A DNA stretch of 64,000 bases from Citrobacter sp. RHB25-C09 (GCF_013836145.1 NZ_CP057483.1:3472001-3536000), one strand, 5' to 3'. Shown: positions 1-8,796, counted from the first letter of the stretch. Program-made: numbers and translations. Notes: generated by a model not told the origin, from the sequence alone.

Positions 1-1104
1 CGCGCGCAAACCCACCGCGCGGGCAAAGCCGCCGTAGCGCTTTTTAGTGGATATAATCGCCAGCAAACCGTGAGTGTACATGGCGTTCACCGCCTGCACT
101 TCCGGGAATTCCGCTTTCAACTGCTGATACAGCGGCACGCAGGTTGCCGGCCCCATCAGGTAGTCGATTTCCGTCCACGGCATACCGAGATACAGCGATT
201 CAAAAATTGGTTTTGTGCGATAAGAGACTTTATCGATACGCACCACGGTCATGTTGCGTCCGCCGGAATAGTGGCCGGTAAACTCGCCAAATGGCCCTTC
301 GATTTCACGCTTGCGGCTCTCGATGACCCCTTCGAGGATCACTTCTGAACCCCACGGCACGTCAAAACCGGTCAGCGGCGCGGTGGCGATTGGGTACGGG
401 CTTTCGCGCAGCGCACCCGCCATTTCATATTCCGACTGATCGTACTTCAGCGGCGTCGCCCCCATCAAAGTAATGATCGGATCGTTACCGAGCGTAATCG
501 CAATCGGCAGATCTTCACCGCGCTCTTCCGCCTTGTGCAAATGCAGTGCGATATCATGCATCGGCACTGGCTGCAGGCCCAGCTTGCGCTTGCCTTTCAC
601 TTCCATGCGGTAAATTCCAACGTTCTGCTTACCGAAATTGTCCGGGTCAAGCGGGTCGCGAGAAACTACACAGGCTTTATCGAGGTAAAACCCGCCGTCA
701 CCATCGTTCAGGCGAAACAGCGGAAGGATATCAAACAGGTTAATCGCCTCACCCTCCACGCTATTTTCTGCCCACGGCGGATTAGCACGGCGTTCCGGCG
801 CAATCGGAAATTTGTCCCAACGACGGATAAACTCATCAATCTGTTTTTTGACGGGCGTATTTGGCGGCAGGCCTAAGGAGATGGCATGGTTCTGCCAGGA
901 ACCAATGGTATTCATCGCCACGCGGGCATCAGTGAAGCCACGGATATTATCGAACCACAGCGCGGGAGCACCGTCACCAATGCGGCCAGTCGCATTCGCC
1001 GCCGCCGCAAGATCGGGTTCGGCGTTGACCTCTTCGCTGATTTTCAGCAGTTGCCCCTGGTCGTCCAGCGCCTGTAAAAAGCTGCGTAAATCATCAAATG
1101 CCAT
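1..1104 (-). CDS. UbiD-family hydroxyarylic acid decarboxylase, large subunit (partial, C-terminus off window)
   Basis: The reading frame opens at an ATG at 1104 and stays open to the left window edge, so about 368 N-terminal residues are present and the C-terminal part is missing. It begins MAFDDLRSFLQALDDQGQLLKI, which matches the UbiD/EcdC (YclC, ShdC) family of prenylated-FMN-dependent decarboxylases that remove CO2 from 4-hydroxybenzoate-type acids non-oxidatively. Its start codon overlaps the stop of the UbiX-like gene upstream by one base (TAATG), so the two are translationally coupled. The partner makes the prenyl-FMN cofactor. A divergent HosA-type MarR gene supports an aromatic-acid-inducible operon. 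A small third subunit gene (D) would be expected beyond the edge. Family assignment is firm; the exact substrate is inferred from the HosA context. Confidence 0.88.
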   Translation of the reverse strand, partial: MAFDDLRSFLQALDDQGQLLKISEEVNAEPDLAAAANATGRIGDGAPALWFDNIRGFTDARVAMNTIGSWQNHAISLGLPPNTPVKKQIDEFIRRWDKFPIAPERRANPPWAENSVEGEAINLFDILPLFRLNDGDGGFYLDKACVVSRDPLDPDNFGKQNVGIYRMEVKGKRKLGLQPVPMHDIALHLHKAEERGEDLPIAITLGNDPIITLMGATPLKYDQSEYEMAGALRESPYPIATAPLTGFDVPWGSEVILEGVIESRKREIEGPFGEFTGHYSGGRNMTVVRIDKVSYRTKPIFESLYLGMPWTEIDYLMGPATCVPLYQQLKAEFPEVQAVNAMYTHGLLAIISTKKRYGGFARAVGLRA

Positions 1105-1697
1105 TATTCATTCTCCTTAGAAATAGTCTGCATCTGCTGCAACCCCTGCCAACGCCGGGCCGGCGGATGCTCCAGGCCAAACTGGTCCAGCACACGTGCG
1201 ACAATGTGCTGGGTGATGTCATCAACGGTCTGCGGGTGGTTGTAAAAAGCGGGCATCGGCGGAACCATGACCACGCCCATGCGGGAAAGCGCCAGCATGT
1301 TCTCCAGATGAATCGTGCTAAGCGGCATTTCACGCGGCACCAGCACCAACTTGCGCCCCTCTTTCAGCACCACGTCGGCGGCACGACCCACCAGACCTTC
1401 GGCGTATCCTGCGCGAATACCTGCCAGCGTCTTCATACTGCAAGGAATTACGATCATGCCGTCAGTGCGAAACGAGCCTGAAGAGATGGTCGCCGCCTGA
1501 TCCGCCGGACTATGGTTGTAGTCCGCCAATCCGGCGACATCGCGTGCACTAAAGGGGGTTTCCAGTTCGATGGTTGTTTTGGCCCACTTCGACATCACCA
1601 GATGCGTTTCAACATCGGCTATGTTCCGCAATGCCTGCAACAGCGCCACGCCTAGCGGTGCGCCCGTTGCCCCGGTCATCCCAACGATCAGTCTCAT
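1104..1697 (-). CDS. ecdB: UbiX/Pad1-like flavin prenyltransferase (EcdB type)
   Basis: This 197-residue protein starts MRLIVGMTGATG and closely resembles E. coli EcdB/Pad1. Members transfer a dimethylallyl group to FMN to make the prenylated-FMN cofactor used by UbiD-type decarboxylases. Visible signatures are the N-terminal flavoprotein motif GMTGATGAPLG, the central SGSFRTDGMIVIPCSMKTLAGI segment and the VLVPREMPLS motif. I chose the ATG at 1697 because a GAGGTGAG ribosome site lies just before it; an in-frame GTG six bases upstream (1703) is also possible but would bury that site. It is the first gene of an operon with the UbiD-like gene and lies divergent to hosA. It is a paralogue of the ubiquinone-pathway ubiX rather than ubiX itself, judging by neighbourhood. 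Confidence 0.88.
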   Translation of the reverse strand: MRLIVGMTGATGAPLGVALLQALRNIADVETHLVMSKWAKTTIELETPFSARDVAGLADYNHSPADQAATISSGSFRTDGMIVIPCSMKTLAGIRAGYAEGLVGRAADVVLKEGRKLVLVPREMPLSTIHLENMLALSRMGVVMVPPMPAFYNHPQTVDDITQHIVARVLDQFGLEHPPARRWQGLQQMQTISKENE

Positions 1698-1709
1698 TCT
1701 CACCTCACA

Positions 1710-1728
1710 TTCGTTCTTATACGAACAA
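1710..1728. promoter_or_regulatory. Candidate HosA operator in divergent promoter region
   Basis: TTCGTTCTTATACGAACAA holds two overlapping inverted repeats (TTCGT-N6-ACGAA and GTTC-N6-GAAC). It sits 12 bp upstream of the decarboxylase operon start in the 167-bp gap to hosA. Palindromes of this kind are typical MarR-family operators, and HosA is known to repress the adjacent decarboxylase operon in E. coli. The assignment to HosA is inference from position. Confidence 0.6.
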
Positions 1729-1864
1729 TTCCGTTAAAATACGCTTCGTCCCTCCACACGACAAGCGCAATAATTGGACGTAGCACCGATAGCTTAAGTA
1801 TCCGCCATTAGAAAAGCGGCAATAACCCGTTATGATAGAGGCAGATGTCTTGTGCGGAGTCCTC

Positions 1865-2269
1865 ATGATATTACGCGATAAAGCTTTTCACCTGCTGCGA
1901 CTGCTTTTTCAGCAGCATACCGCTCGCTGGCAGCATGAAATACCAGAGCTGACCAAACCACAGTATGCGGTGATGCGCGCAGTTTTTGAGCGCCCGGGTA
2001 TTGAGCAGGTCAATCTGATGGAAGCGGCAGTGAGTTCAAAAGCGACGCTGGCAGAAATGCTCAGCCGGATGGAAAAACGAGGGTTGGTAAGACGTGAAAA
2101 TGACCCGTTGGATAAGCGGCGCCGCTTTGTTTATTTGACTGCCGAAGGGGAAGCGCTGCTGGCGTTAAGTATTCCACAGGGAGATCGCGTGGATGATGAG
2201 TTTCTGGGGCGGTTATCCGATGAAGAGCGTGAGCAGTTCACTCGTCTGGTGCGTAAGATGATGGATTGA
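1865..2269 (+). CDS. hosA: MarR-family transcriptional regulator HosA
   Basis: This 134-residue winged-helix regulator matches HosA closely in sequence and length (KAFHLLRLLFQQHTARWQHE..., LTKPQYAVMRA). In E. coli HosA represses the non-oxidative hydroxyarylic acid decarboxylase operon and is released by 4-hydroxybenzoate. The recognition-helix region is around VSSKATLAEMLSRMEKRGLV and the wing is NDPLDKRRRFVYLTAEG. I chose the ATG at 1865 because the homologues start at this point (MILRDKAFH) and GGAG lies 7 bp before it; an in-frame ATG at 1832 would add 11 residues without family support. It is divergent from the ubiX/ubiD-like pair, which fits a local repressor. It ends about 105 bp before the rpoS stop, convergent with rpoS. 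Confidence 0.9.
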   Translation: MILRDKAFHLLRLLFQQHTARWQHEIPELTKPQYAVMRAVFERPGIEQVNLMEAAVSSKATLAEMLSRMEKRGLVRRENDPLDKRRRFVYLTAEGEALLALSIPQGDRVDDEFLGRLSDEEREQFTRLVRKMMD

Positions 2270-2330
2270 TTTGTCGGATGGCGGCTATATGGCACGTTTC
2301 TCCCAAAGGGCAATGCTGCTGCCAAAGAAA

Positions 2331-2356
2331 AAGGCCAGTCTCGATGAGACCGGCCT
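2331..2356 (-). terminator. rpoS intrinsic terminator
   Basis: Read on the minus strand, GGCCGGTCTC and GAGACTGGCC form a 10-bp stem (one G/A mismatch) around a short loop. A T-rich run follows, about 20 bp downstream of the rpoS stop. It ends the nlpD-rpoS transcript. Confidence 0.85.
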
Positions 2357-2374
2357 TCCTTGATAGAACTTTGC

Positions 2375-3367
2375 TTACTCGCGGAATAGCGCTTCGATAT
2401 TCAGCCCCTGAGTCTGCAGGATTTCGCGCAGACGACGCAGGCCTTCAACCTGAATCTGACGAACACGTTCACGCGTGAGACCAATTTCGCGGCCCACATC
2501 TTCCAGTGTTGCAGCTTCGTACCCCAGCAGACCGAAACGACGTGCCAGCACTTCACGCTGTTTGGCGTTCAGTTCGAACAGCCATTTGACGATGCTTTGT
2601 TTCATATCATCGTCTTGCGTGGTGTCTTCCGGACCGTTTTCTTTTTCATCGGCCAGGATATCCAGCAACGCTTTTTCGGAATCGCCACCCAGCGGGGTGT
2701 CTACCGAGGTAATACGCTCGTTGAGACGAAGCATACGGCTGACATCATCAACGGGTTTATCCAGTTGTTCTGCAATTTCTTCCGCACTCGGTTCGTGGTC
2801 CAGTTTGTGGGACAACTCGCGGGCGGTACGCAGATAAACGTTCAGCTCTTTAACAATGTGAATCGGCAGTCGAATGGTACGGGTTTGGTTCATAATCGCC
2901 CGTTCAATCGTCTGGCGAATCCACCAGGTTGCATATGTTGAGAAACGGAACCCGCGTTCCGGGTCAAACTTCTCGACTGCACGGATAAGTCCCAGATTGC
3001 CCTCTTCAATCAGGTCCAGCAGCGCCAGACCACGATTGCCATAACGGCGAGCAATTTTCACCACCAGACGCAAGTTACTCTCAATCATCCGACGGCGAGA
3101 AGCGACATCTCCACGCAGTGCGCGACGCGCAAAATACACTTCTTCTTCGGCCGTTAACAGTGGTGAATAACCAATCTCACCAAGGTATAGCTGAGTCGCG
3201 TCCAACACACGCTGTGTGGCACCCTGCGATAACAGCTCTTCTTCAGCCACATCGTTATCACTGGGTTCCTCTTCAACTAAGGCTTTCTCGTCAAAAACCT
3301 CAACTCCGTTCTCATCAAATTCCGCATCTTCATTTAAATCATGAACTTTCAGCGTATTCTGACTCAT
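2375..3367 (-). CDS. rpoS: RNA polymerase sigma factor RpoS (sigma-38)
   Basis: Full-length 330-residue stationary-phase/general stress sigma factor. Visible regions: sigma 1.2 (DATQLYLGEIG), sigma 2 with the RpoD-box and -10-reading segment (DLIEEGNLGLIRAVEKFDPERGFRFSTYATWWIRQ), sigma 3, and sigma 4 with the -35-reading helix-turn-helix (TLEDVGREIGLTRERVRQIQVEGLRRLR). Residue 33 is Glu, the form common outside laboratory K-12 lines. No truncation or frameshift is present, which is worth noting because rpoS is often mutated in stored strains. It lies downstream of nlpD, within which its main promoter is located in relatives, and the leader carries the conserved sRNA-pairing segment. Start MSQNTLKVHDLN with GGAGCCACCTT before the ATG. 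Confidence 0.98.
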   Translation of the reverse strand: MSQNTLKVHDLNEDAEFDENGVEVFDEKALVEEEPSDNDVAEEELLSQGATQRVLDATQLYLGEIGYSPLLTAEEEVYFARRALRGDVASRRRMIESNLRLVVKIARRYGNRGLALLDLIEEGNLGLIRAVEKFDPERGFRFSTYATWWIRQTIERAIMNQTRTIRLPIHIVKELNVYLRTARELSHKLDHEPSAEEIAEQLDKPVDDVSRMLRLNERITSVDTPLGGDSEKALLDILADEKENGPEDTTQDDDMKQSIVKWLFELNAKQREVLARRFGLLGYEAATLEDVGREIGLTRERVRQIQVEGLRRLREILQTQGLNIEALFRE

Positions 3368-3476
3368 AAGGTGGCTCCTACCCGTGATCCCTTGACGGAA
3401 CTAGCAAGTGTAAGCCTGGTTCCGCCGATTTATCGCTGCGGTAAATAACGCAGCGGGTTTACGGATTTCCCCTTGT
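3368..3476 (-). promoter_or_regulatory. rpoS mRNA leader, sRNA-responsive segment
   Basis: This is the proximal part of the long rpoS 5' leader. The bases just before the start (AAGGGATCACGGGTAGGAGC... read on the minus strand) and the segment at 3455-3476 (ACAAGGGGAAATCCG...) match the E. coli leader from memory. In E. coli these strands form an inhibitory stem that the sRNAs DsrA, RprA and ArcZ open with Hfq. The pairing segment overlaps the 3' end of nlpD. Function is transferred from E. coli; conservation is visible. Confidence 0.75.
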
Positions 3477-4557
3477 AACGAATTTCAAAATGCAAGCGTG
3501 TAGAACTGGTTCCGGTGCTACCCATGGTCGCTATTTTTTGCCCCGCCTTCACTTCTTGTTGTTCCCGGACCAGCATCGTATCGTTATGGGCGTAGGCACT
3601 CAGGTAATCATCATTGTGTTTGATGATAATAAGATTACCGTAACCGCGCAGCGCGTTACCGGCATAAACGACGCGTCCATCTGCGGTCGCGACAATAGCC
3701 TGTCCTTTGCTGCCTGCAATATCGATCCCTTTGTTGCCACCTTCGGTAGCCGCAAAGTTTTCGATCACTTTGCCATCAGTCGGCCAGCGCCATGTGGAAA
3801 TTGGCGAACTGTCTGATGTACTGCTTACAGTGGGTTCGGCCGCGCTAACCGTAGGTGCCGTAACAGGCGCTGTGACGACCGTCGCAGCAGGCTTGTTGTT
3901 CGGCAACATTTTGTTAGCACTTTGTTCACCTGAGTCCTCAGAATACGTAATTGTCGGTTTCGACGCAACAGCGACGGCGGAATTTTGTGCAGGGTTGGTC
4001 ACAACTCCTTGCTGTGCTGCATCCGCCTGAGTGATCGCATTTCCACCTGTAATTGGCGTACCTGATGCATTTCCAACCTGCAATGTTTGACCGACATTCA
4101 GACTATATGGGGCGGCGACGTTGTTGCGTTGCGCAAGATCACGAAAATCGTTACCGGTGATCCAGGCGATGTAAAATAGCGTATCGCCTTTTTTAACGGT
4201 GTAGGTGCTGCCGCCGGTATAACTACCTTTCGGAATGTTCCCATACTGGCGATTGTAAACAATTCGCCCATTTTCCATTTGTACGGGCTGTTCCGCGACG
4301 GGCTGAATTTGCGTTGGCTGCGAGTCTGGGCGCTGCACCGGTTGAATTTGCGGCGTCTGCTGGGCGGTGTTTGCCGTTCCCATCTTCGGTGGCGGCGTAA
4401 TCAGCATGCCTGAACTGGTATTTGCTGGCGCACTGCCATTAACTGAACTGACCGGCGCAGGTGGATTAGCTGAATTTGTACAACCTGCCAGCCATAGCGA
4501 AACCAGTGACAGTGCCGCAATGCGGCTAACGGTGAATTTTGGGCTTCCCGCGCTCAT
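3430..4557 (-). CDS. nlpD: Murein hydrolase activator NlpD (lipoprotein)
   Basis: This 375-residue outer-membrane lipoprotein activates the amidase AmiC at the septum during cell division. The N-terminal signal carries a lipobox (LAGC, Cys at about 26). A Pro/Gln-rich linker, one LysM domain (YTVKKGDTLFYIAWITGNDFRDLAQRNNV, about residues 119-160) and a C-terminal LytM/M23 domain (GNKGIDIAGSKGQAI... to the end) follow. As usual for NlpD, the M23 domain is expected to be degenerate and to act as an activator rather than a peptidase. The Gln/Pro repeat region is shorter than in E. coli (379 residues). It is separated from pcm by a 128-bp gap, and the main rpoS promoter of relatives lies inside this gene. 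Confidence 0.96.
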   Translation of the reverse strand: MSAGSPKFTVSRIAALSLVSLWLAGCTNSANPPAPVSSVNGSAPANTSSGMLITPPPKMGTANTAQQTPQIQPVQRPDSQPTQIQPVAEQPVQMENGRIVYNRQYGNIPKGSYTGGSTYTVKKGDTLFYIAWITGNDFRDLAQRNNVAAPYSLNVGQTLQVGNASGTPITGGNAITQADAAQQGVVTNPAQNSAVAVASKPTITYSEDSGEQSANKMLPNNKPAATVVTAPVTAPTVSAAEPTVSSTSDSSPISTWRWPTDGKVIENFAATEGGNKGIDIAGSKGQAIVATADGRVVYAGNALRGYGNLIIIKHNDDYLSAYAHNDTMLVREQQEVKAGQKIATMGSTGTSSTRLHFEIRYKGKSVNPLRYLPQR

Positions 4558-4685
4558 TTATCCCCCAGGAAAAAATGGTAAACAACCAGTGACGTAACAA
4601 CCGTGCAGGCACTGGAAAATGGGTTCACGATACGCTGACCTGGCAAAGAATATCCAGGAAAACTCCAGGTATTCGGAACCGCTTC

Positions 4686-5312
4686 TTACGCTAATTCCCC
4701 TTTCACTAAGGGAACAAAGCGTACGGCTTCCACGGTGTCGATAATATATTCGCCTCCCCGACGACAAACCCGTTTCAAAAACTGGTTTTCGTCGCCCACG
4801 GGTAAGACAAGAATGCCGCCTTCATCCAACTGCGTCATAAGCGCTGTAGGGATCTCCGGCGGTGCTGCCGTCACAATGATAGCGTCAAACGGCGAACGCG
4901 CCTGCCAACCTTGCCATCCATCACCGTGACGTGTTGAAACATTATGTAAATCCAGTTGCTTAAGCCGACGACGGGCCTGCCATTGCAGACCTTTAATGCG
5001 TTCGACCGAGCAGACATGCTGAACCAGGTGTGCCAGAATCGCCGTCTGATAACCAGAGCCGGTACCGATCTCCAGCACCCGCGACTGGGGCGTTAGCGCA
5101 AGCAGTTCGGTCATGCGCGCCACCATATAAGGTTGCGAGATCGTCTGCCCCTGACCTATCGGCAAGGCGATGTTGTCCCAGGCTTTATGTTCAAACGCTT
5201 CATCAATGAATTTTTCGCGCGGCACCGCAGCAATGGCATCCAGCACGTGCTCGTCCTGGATCCCCTGTGCGCGCAATTGTTCAAGAAGCGATTGTACGCG
5301 TCTGCTTACCAT
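4686..5312 (-). CDS. pcm: Protein-L-isoaspartate O-methyltransferase
   Basis: A 208-residue SAM-dependent methyltransferase that methylates L-isoaspartyl residues in aged proteins to start their repair. The SAM-binding motif I (VLEIGTGSGYQTAILA) and the family motif GQTISQPYMVARM are intact, and length equals that of E. coli Pcm. Its start overlaps the 3' end of surE by 7 bases, a conserved arrangement that links two stationary-phase survival genes next to rpoS. Confidence 0.97.
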   Translation of the reverse strand: MVSRRVQSLLEQLRAQGIQDEHVLDAIAAVPREKFIDEAFEHKAWDNIALPIGQGQTISQPYMVARMTELLALTPQSRVLEIGTGSGYQTAILAHLVQHVCSVERIKGLQWQARRRLKQLDLHNVSTRHGDGWQGWQARSPFDAIIVTAAPPEIPTALMTQLDEGGILVLPVGDENQFLKRVCRRGGEYIIDTVEAVRFVPLVKGELA

Positions 5313-6067
5313 TGCGCGCCAACCCCCACGCTGTCCAGCCAGTCAGAAAGAACATCATGCGCGCTGTGCGCAGTTAAATCTACATGCAGCGGAGTGATGG
5401 AAACGTAGCCTTCATCAATCGCCGCAAAATCGGTGTCTGGCCCGGCGTCATATTTGTCGCCCGGTGGGCCAATCCAGTACAGAGTATTACCTCGCGGGTC
5501 TTCCTGAGGGATCACCTTGTCTGCCGGATGGCGGCTGCCGCAGCGCGTGACGCGGATCCCTTTGATCTGATCCAGCGGTAAATCTGGCACGTTGATGTTG
5601 AGTATCCGTCCGGTGCGTAGCGGTTCCCGGTTCAGGGCCCGTAAGATACGGCATGCGATCGCGGCGGCAGTCTCATAATGCTGGTGTCCGTTTAGCGAGA
5701 CGGCCAGCGCCGGAAAGCCGAGATGACGACCTTCCATCGCCGCCGCGACGGTGCCGGAATAGATAACATCATCGCCAAGATTTGGCCCTGCATTAATGCC
5801 AGACACAACAATGTCCGGCCGCGGGCGCATCAGTGCGTTGACGCCCAGATAGACACAATCGGTCGGAGTGCCCATCTGTACGGCAATGTCGCCGTTGTCG
5901 AAGGTAAACGTTCGGAGCGAAGACTCAAGGGTCAGCGAATTAGAGGCACCGCTGCGGTTCCGATCCGGGGCGACGACCTGTACGTCAGCAAACTCCCGCA
6001 GGGCTTTCGCCAGCGTTTGTATACCGGGCGCGTGGACCCCATCATCGTTACTCAGCAATATGCGCAT
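5306..6067 (-). CDS. surE: 5'/3'-nucleotidase SurE
   Basis: A 253-residue metal-dependent nucleotidase/exopolyphosphatase acting on nucleoside monophosphates, important for stationary-phase survival. The hallmark N-terminus MRILLSNDDGVHAPG supplies the metal-binding Asp pair, and SGINAGPNLGDDVIYSGTVAAAMEG is the second conserved block. I chose the ATG at 6067 (family start); a GTG two codons upstream would add only MI. The gene overlaps truD by 20 bases upstream and pcm by 7 bases downstream, indicating a tightly coupled operon. Confidence 0.97.
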   Translation of the reverse strand: MRILLSNDDGVHAPGIQTLAKALREFADVQVVAPDRNRSGASNSLTLESSLRTFTFDNGDIAVQMGTPTDCVYLGVNALMRPRPDIVVSGINAGPNLGDDVIYSGTVAAAMEGRHLGFPALAVSLNGHQHYETAAAIACRILRALNREPLRTGRILNINVPDLPLDQIKGIRVTRCGSRHPADKVIPQEDPRGNTLYWIGPPGDKYDAGPDTDFAAIDEGYVSITPLHVDLTAHSAHDVLSDWLDSVGVGAQW

Positions 6068-7097
6068 AATCACCCATTGTGTTGATAAGTTCCCTCACAA
6101 CGCTGGTGGCGAAACTACCTGCCGGTAGCCAGAAGCGTAACTCAACGGTCACGTCATCCCACCAGTTCCAGCTTAGTTGTTGCGGATAAAGCAACATAGC
6201 CCTGCGTGCCGCTTCGACTTTTTCGCGCAGCAGCAGTGATTGCAGGCTGTTTTCTTCAGCGATGGCGGACTGCTCAAACGCCAGCGCCTCGCGCTGCGTC
6301 CCCCACTCGCCGCTGCCGGGGAGTGAAGCGGTAATCAGGAGCTCTTTTTCGTCGACGCGCCGCTGCAATTCGGCTCGCTCTTCTTCCGTCGCCACAAACC
6401 AGCTTCCGCGTCCCGCTAATTGTAGCGCATCGCCGTCAACAACTTGATTAAAGTCTGTTTTTTTCAATCGTTCACTGACGATTTGATTAAACAACGCACT
6501 GCGGGCCGCCGACAACCAAAAACTGCGTTTATTGCGATCGCGCACAGGCGCATCGCTTTGCGCCCAGCGCAGTGCGCCTTGCAGGTTACTGCCGCCAATG
6601 CCGAAACGCTGTGCGCCGAAATAGTTCGGTACGCCAGCCGCGCCAATGGTGTGCAGACGAGATTCTACCTCATCCTTGTGGCTGATTTCGCGCAGCACCA
6701 GCGTAAAGGCATTGCCTTTCAGCGCGCCTAAACGCAGCTTACGCTTGTGGCGCGCATATTCCAGCACTTTGCAACCTTCGAGCTGGAAAGCGCTCAGATC
6801 GGGCATTTCCTTGCCAGGCACCCGTGCGCAAAGCCATTGCTCGGTGACCGCATGCTTGTCTTTTTGTCCGGCAAAGCTCACTTCTCGGGCATGGATTTTC
6901 AGAAATTTCGCCAGCGCGTCGGCGACAAAACGGGTGTTGCAGCCGTTTTTAAGAATGCGCACCAGAACGTGCTCACCCTCACCATCTGGCTCGAAACCTA
7001 AATCTTCAACCACCACAAAATCTTCCGGGTTCGCTTTCAGCAATCCGGTGCTTTGCGGCCTGCCGTGGAGATATGTGAGATTTTCAAACTCTGTCAT
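6048..7097 (-). CDS. truD: tRNA pseudouridine(13) synthase TruD
   Basis: A 349-residue pseudouridine synthase that modifies U13 of tRNA-Glu. The catalytic Asp lies in the motif FAGQKDKHAVTEQ (around residue 80), and the TruD insertion domain follows. NYFGAQRFGIGG is a second conserved family block. Length equals that of the E. coli protein. ATGA overlap with ispF upstream. Confidence 0.97.
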   Translation of the reverse strand: MTEFENLTYLHGRPQSTGLLKANPEDFVVVEDLGFEPDGEGEHVLVRILKNGCNTRFVADALAKFLKIHAREVSFAGQKDKHAVTEQWLCARVPGKEMPDLSAFQLEGCKVLEYARHKRKLRLGALKGNAFTLVLREISHKDEVESRLHTIGAAGVPNYFGAQRFGIGGSNLQGALRWAQSDAPVRDRNKRSFWLSAARSALFNQIVSERLKKTDFNQVVDGDALQLAGRGSWFVATEEERAELQRRVDEKELLITASLPGSGEWGTQREALAFEQSAIAEENSLQSLLLREKVEAARRAMLLYPQQLSWNWWDDVTVELRFWLPAGSFATSVVRELINTMGDYAHIAE

Positions 7098-7573
7098 TTT
7101 TCGGCCTTAATGAGCAACGCCACCGCTTCACAAGCGATCCCTTCTCCACGCCCGGTAAAACCCAGTTTTTCCGTGGTGGTCGCTTTCACGTTAACGTCAT
7201 CCATATGACAACCGAGATCTTCAGCAATAAATACCCGCATTTGTGGGATATGCGGCAGCATCTTCGGAGCCTGAGCAATGATAGTCACATCAACATTACC
7301 CAGGGTGTAGCCTTTTGCCTGAATGCGACGCCAGGCTTCGCGCAACAGCTCGCGGCTGTCTGCACCTTTAAATGCTGCATCGGTATCCGGGAAAAGTTTA
7401 CCAATATCGCCCAGCGCCGCCGCGCCCAACAGCGCGTCGGTGAGCGCGTGAAGCGCGACGTCACCATCAGAATGCGCCAACAGGCCCTTCTCATATGGGA
7501 TGCGCACGCCGCCAATGATAATTGGGCCTTCTCCGCCAAAGGCGTGTACGTCGAAACCGTGTCCGATTCGCAT
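7094..7573 (-). CDS. ispF: 2-C-methyl-D-erythritol 2,4-cyclodiphosphate synthase
   Basis: A 159-residue enzyme of the MEP isoprenoid pathway; it cyclises CDP-ME 2-phosphate to ME-cPP with release of CMP. The metal-binding motif GHGFDVHAFG, the AHSDGDVALHALTDALLGA segment and FTGRGEGIA near the C-terminus are intact. It starts 11 bp after ispD, the enzyme two steps earlier in the pathway. Confidence 0.97.
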   Translation of the reverse strand: MRIGHGFDVHAFGGEGPIIIGGVRIPYEKGLLAHSDGDVALHALTDALLGAAALGDIGKLFPDTDAAFKGADSRELLREAWRRIQAKGYTLGNVDVTIIAQAPKMLPHIPQMRVFIAEDLGCHMDDVNVKATTTEKLGFTGRGEGIACEAVALLIKAEK

Positions 7574-7584
7574 TACACAATCTC

Positions 7585-8283
7585 CTAATGGTTTGTCCGG
7601 GTCAGATAAAATTCAGCCAGCGCCAAATCCTCCGGACGGGTCACTTTAATATTATCAGCCCGTCCTTCAACAAGCTGTGGATGGAAACCACAATATTCCA
7701 GCGCGGAGGCTTCATCCGTAATGGTCGCGCCTTCGTTCAGGGCGCGGGTCAGACAATCATGCAGCAGTTCACGCGGGAAAAATTGCGGTGTGAGCGCGTG
7801 CCATAAATCGGTGCGCTCGACGGTATGGGCGATAGCCGTTTTGCCCGGCTCTGCGCGTTTCATCGTATCGCGTACCGGGACGGCAAGGATCCCACCGGTG
7901 CGACTGGTTTCGCTGAGCATGAGCAGGCGAGCTAAATCGTCCTGATGCAGGCAGGGACGCGCGGCATCATGCACCAGCACCCATTCGGCATTTCCGGCGG
8001 CCTGTAGCCCGGCCAGAACGGAGTCCGCACGCTCAGTACCGCCATCGACGACGGTAATTTGCGGATGCTTCGCCAGCGACAGCTGCGCAAAGCGGCTGTC
8101 GCCAGGACTAATAGCAATGACAACGCGCGTCACCCGAGGATGCGCCAGTAGCGCATAAACCGAGTGTTCAAGAATGGTTTTATTGTTGATCGAGAGATAT
8201 TGCTTAGGACATTCCGTTTGCATACGGCGGCCAAAACCAGCAGCTGGCACCACGGCGCAAACATCCAAATAAGAGGCTGCCAT
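7585..8283 (-). CDS. ispD: 2-C-methyl-D-erythritol 4-phosphate cytidylyltransferase
   Basis: A 232-residue nucleotidyltransferase that couples CTP to MEP. The CTP-binding N-terminal motif AVVPAAGFGRRMQTECPKQYL, the HDAARPCL motif and the C-terminal NIKVTRPEDLALAE signature are present. It lies 18 bp downstream of ftsB and 11 bp upstream of ispF, as in E. coli. Confidence 0.97.
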   Translation of the reverse strand: MAASYLDVCAVVPAAGFGRRMQTECPKQYLSINNKTILEHSVYALLAHPRVTRVVIAISPGDSRFAQLSLAKHPQITVVDGGTERADSVLAGLQAAGNAEWVLVHDAARPCLHQDDLARLLMLSETSRTGGILAVPVRDTMKRAEPGKTAIAHTVERTDLWHALTPQFFPRELLHDCLTRALNEGATITDEASALEYCGFHPQLVEGRADNIKVTRPEDLALAEFYLTRTNH

Positions 8284-8301
8284 GTTTATTCCCTGGATGG
8301 T

Positions 8302-8613
8302 TTATTGACTATTTTGCCCCGTCGTGTGCGCGCGTTTAGACGCGTCGGGCACCAGACGATAAAACGTTTCGCCCGGCTTAGTCATGCTGAGTTCGTTGCG
8401 TGCGCGTTCCTCAATCGCTTCCTGACCGCCATTGAGATCGTCAATTTCGGCAAAAAGCTGATCGTTACGCGCTTTTAATTTGGCGTTTGTCGCCTGCTGC
8501 ACCGCCACGTCATCATTGACGCGACTGTAGTCATGTATGCCGTTCTTACCGAACCACAGCGAATACTGTAGCCAGACCAGTAAAGCCAGCAACAGCAGCG
8601 TTAGTTTACCCAT
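8302..8613 (-). CDS. ftsB: Cell division protein FtsB
   Basis: A 103-residue bitopic inner-membrane protein of the FtsQLB subcomplex that links early and late divisome proteins. One N-terminal membrane helix (MGKLTLLLLALLVWLQYSLW) is followed by a heptad-rich coiled coil (about residues 28-70, NDDVAVQQATNAKLKARNDQLF...). It is the first gene of the ftsB-ispD-ispF-truD-surE-pcm-nlpD-rpoS series. The 183-bp gap before ygbE should hold its promoter. Confidence 0.95.
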   Translation of the reverse strand: MGKLTLLLLALLVWLQYSLWFGKNGIHDYSRVNDDVAVQQATNAKLKARNDQLFAEIDDLNGGQEAIEERARNELSMTKPGETFYRLVPDASKRAHTTGQNSQ

Positions 8614-8796
8614 CCTGCCCCCTGAATAACGGCACCATCATCCCATACTTCCGCAGACGACTCTACGTCTGCGCGCGGGAATGCCGCGACAACGCGGGCA
8701 AATGTACCACATTTGCTCTTCGTTACGTATACCCGAGACTCTGAGAACATTATCTCATCGTTGGTTACGGTTTGAATTATGGACGGAGGTCGCGCT

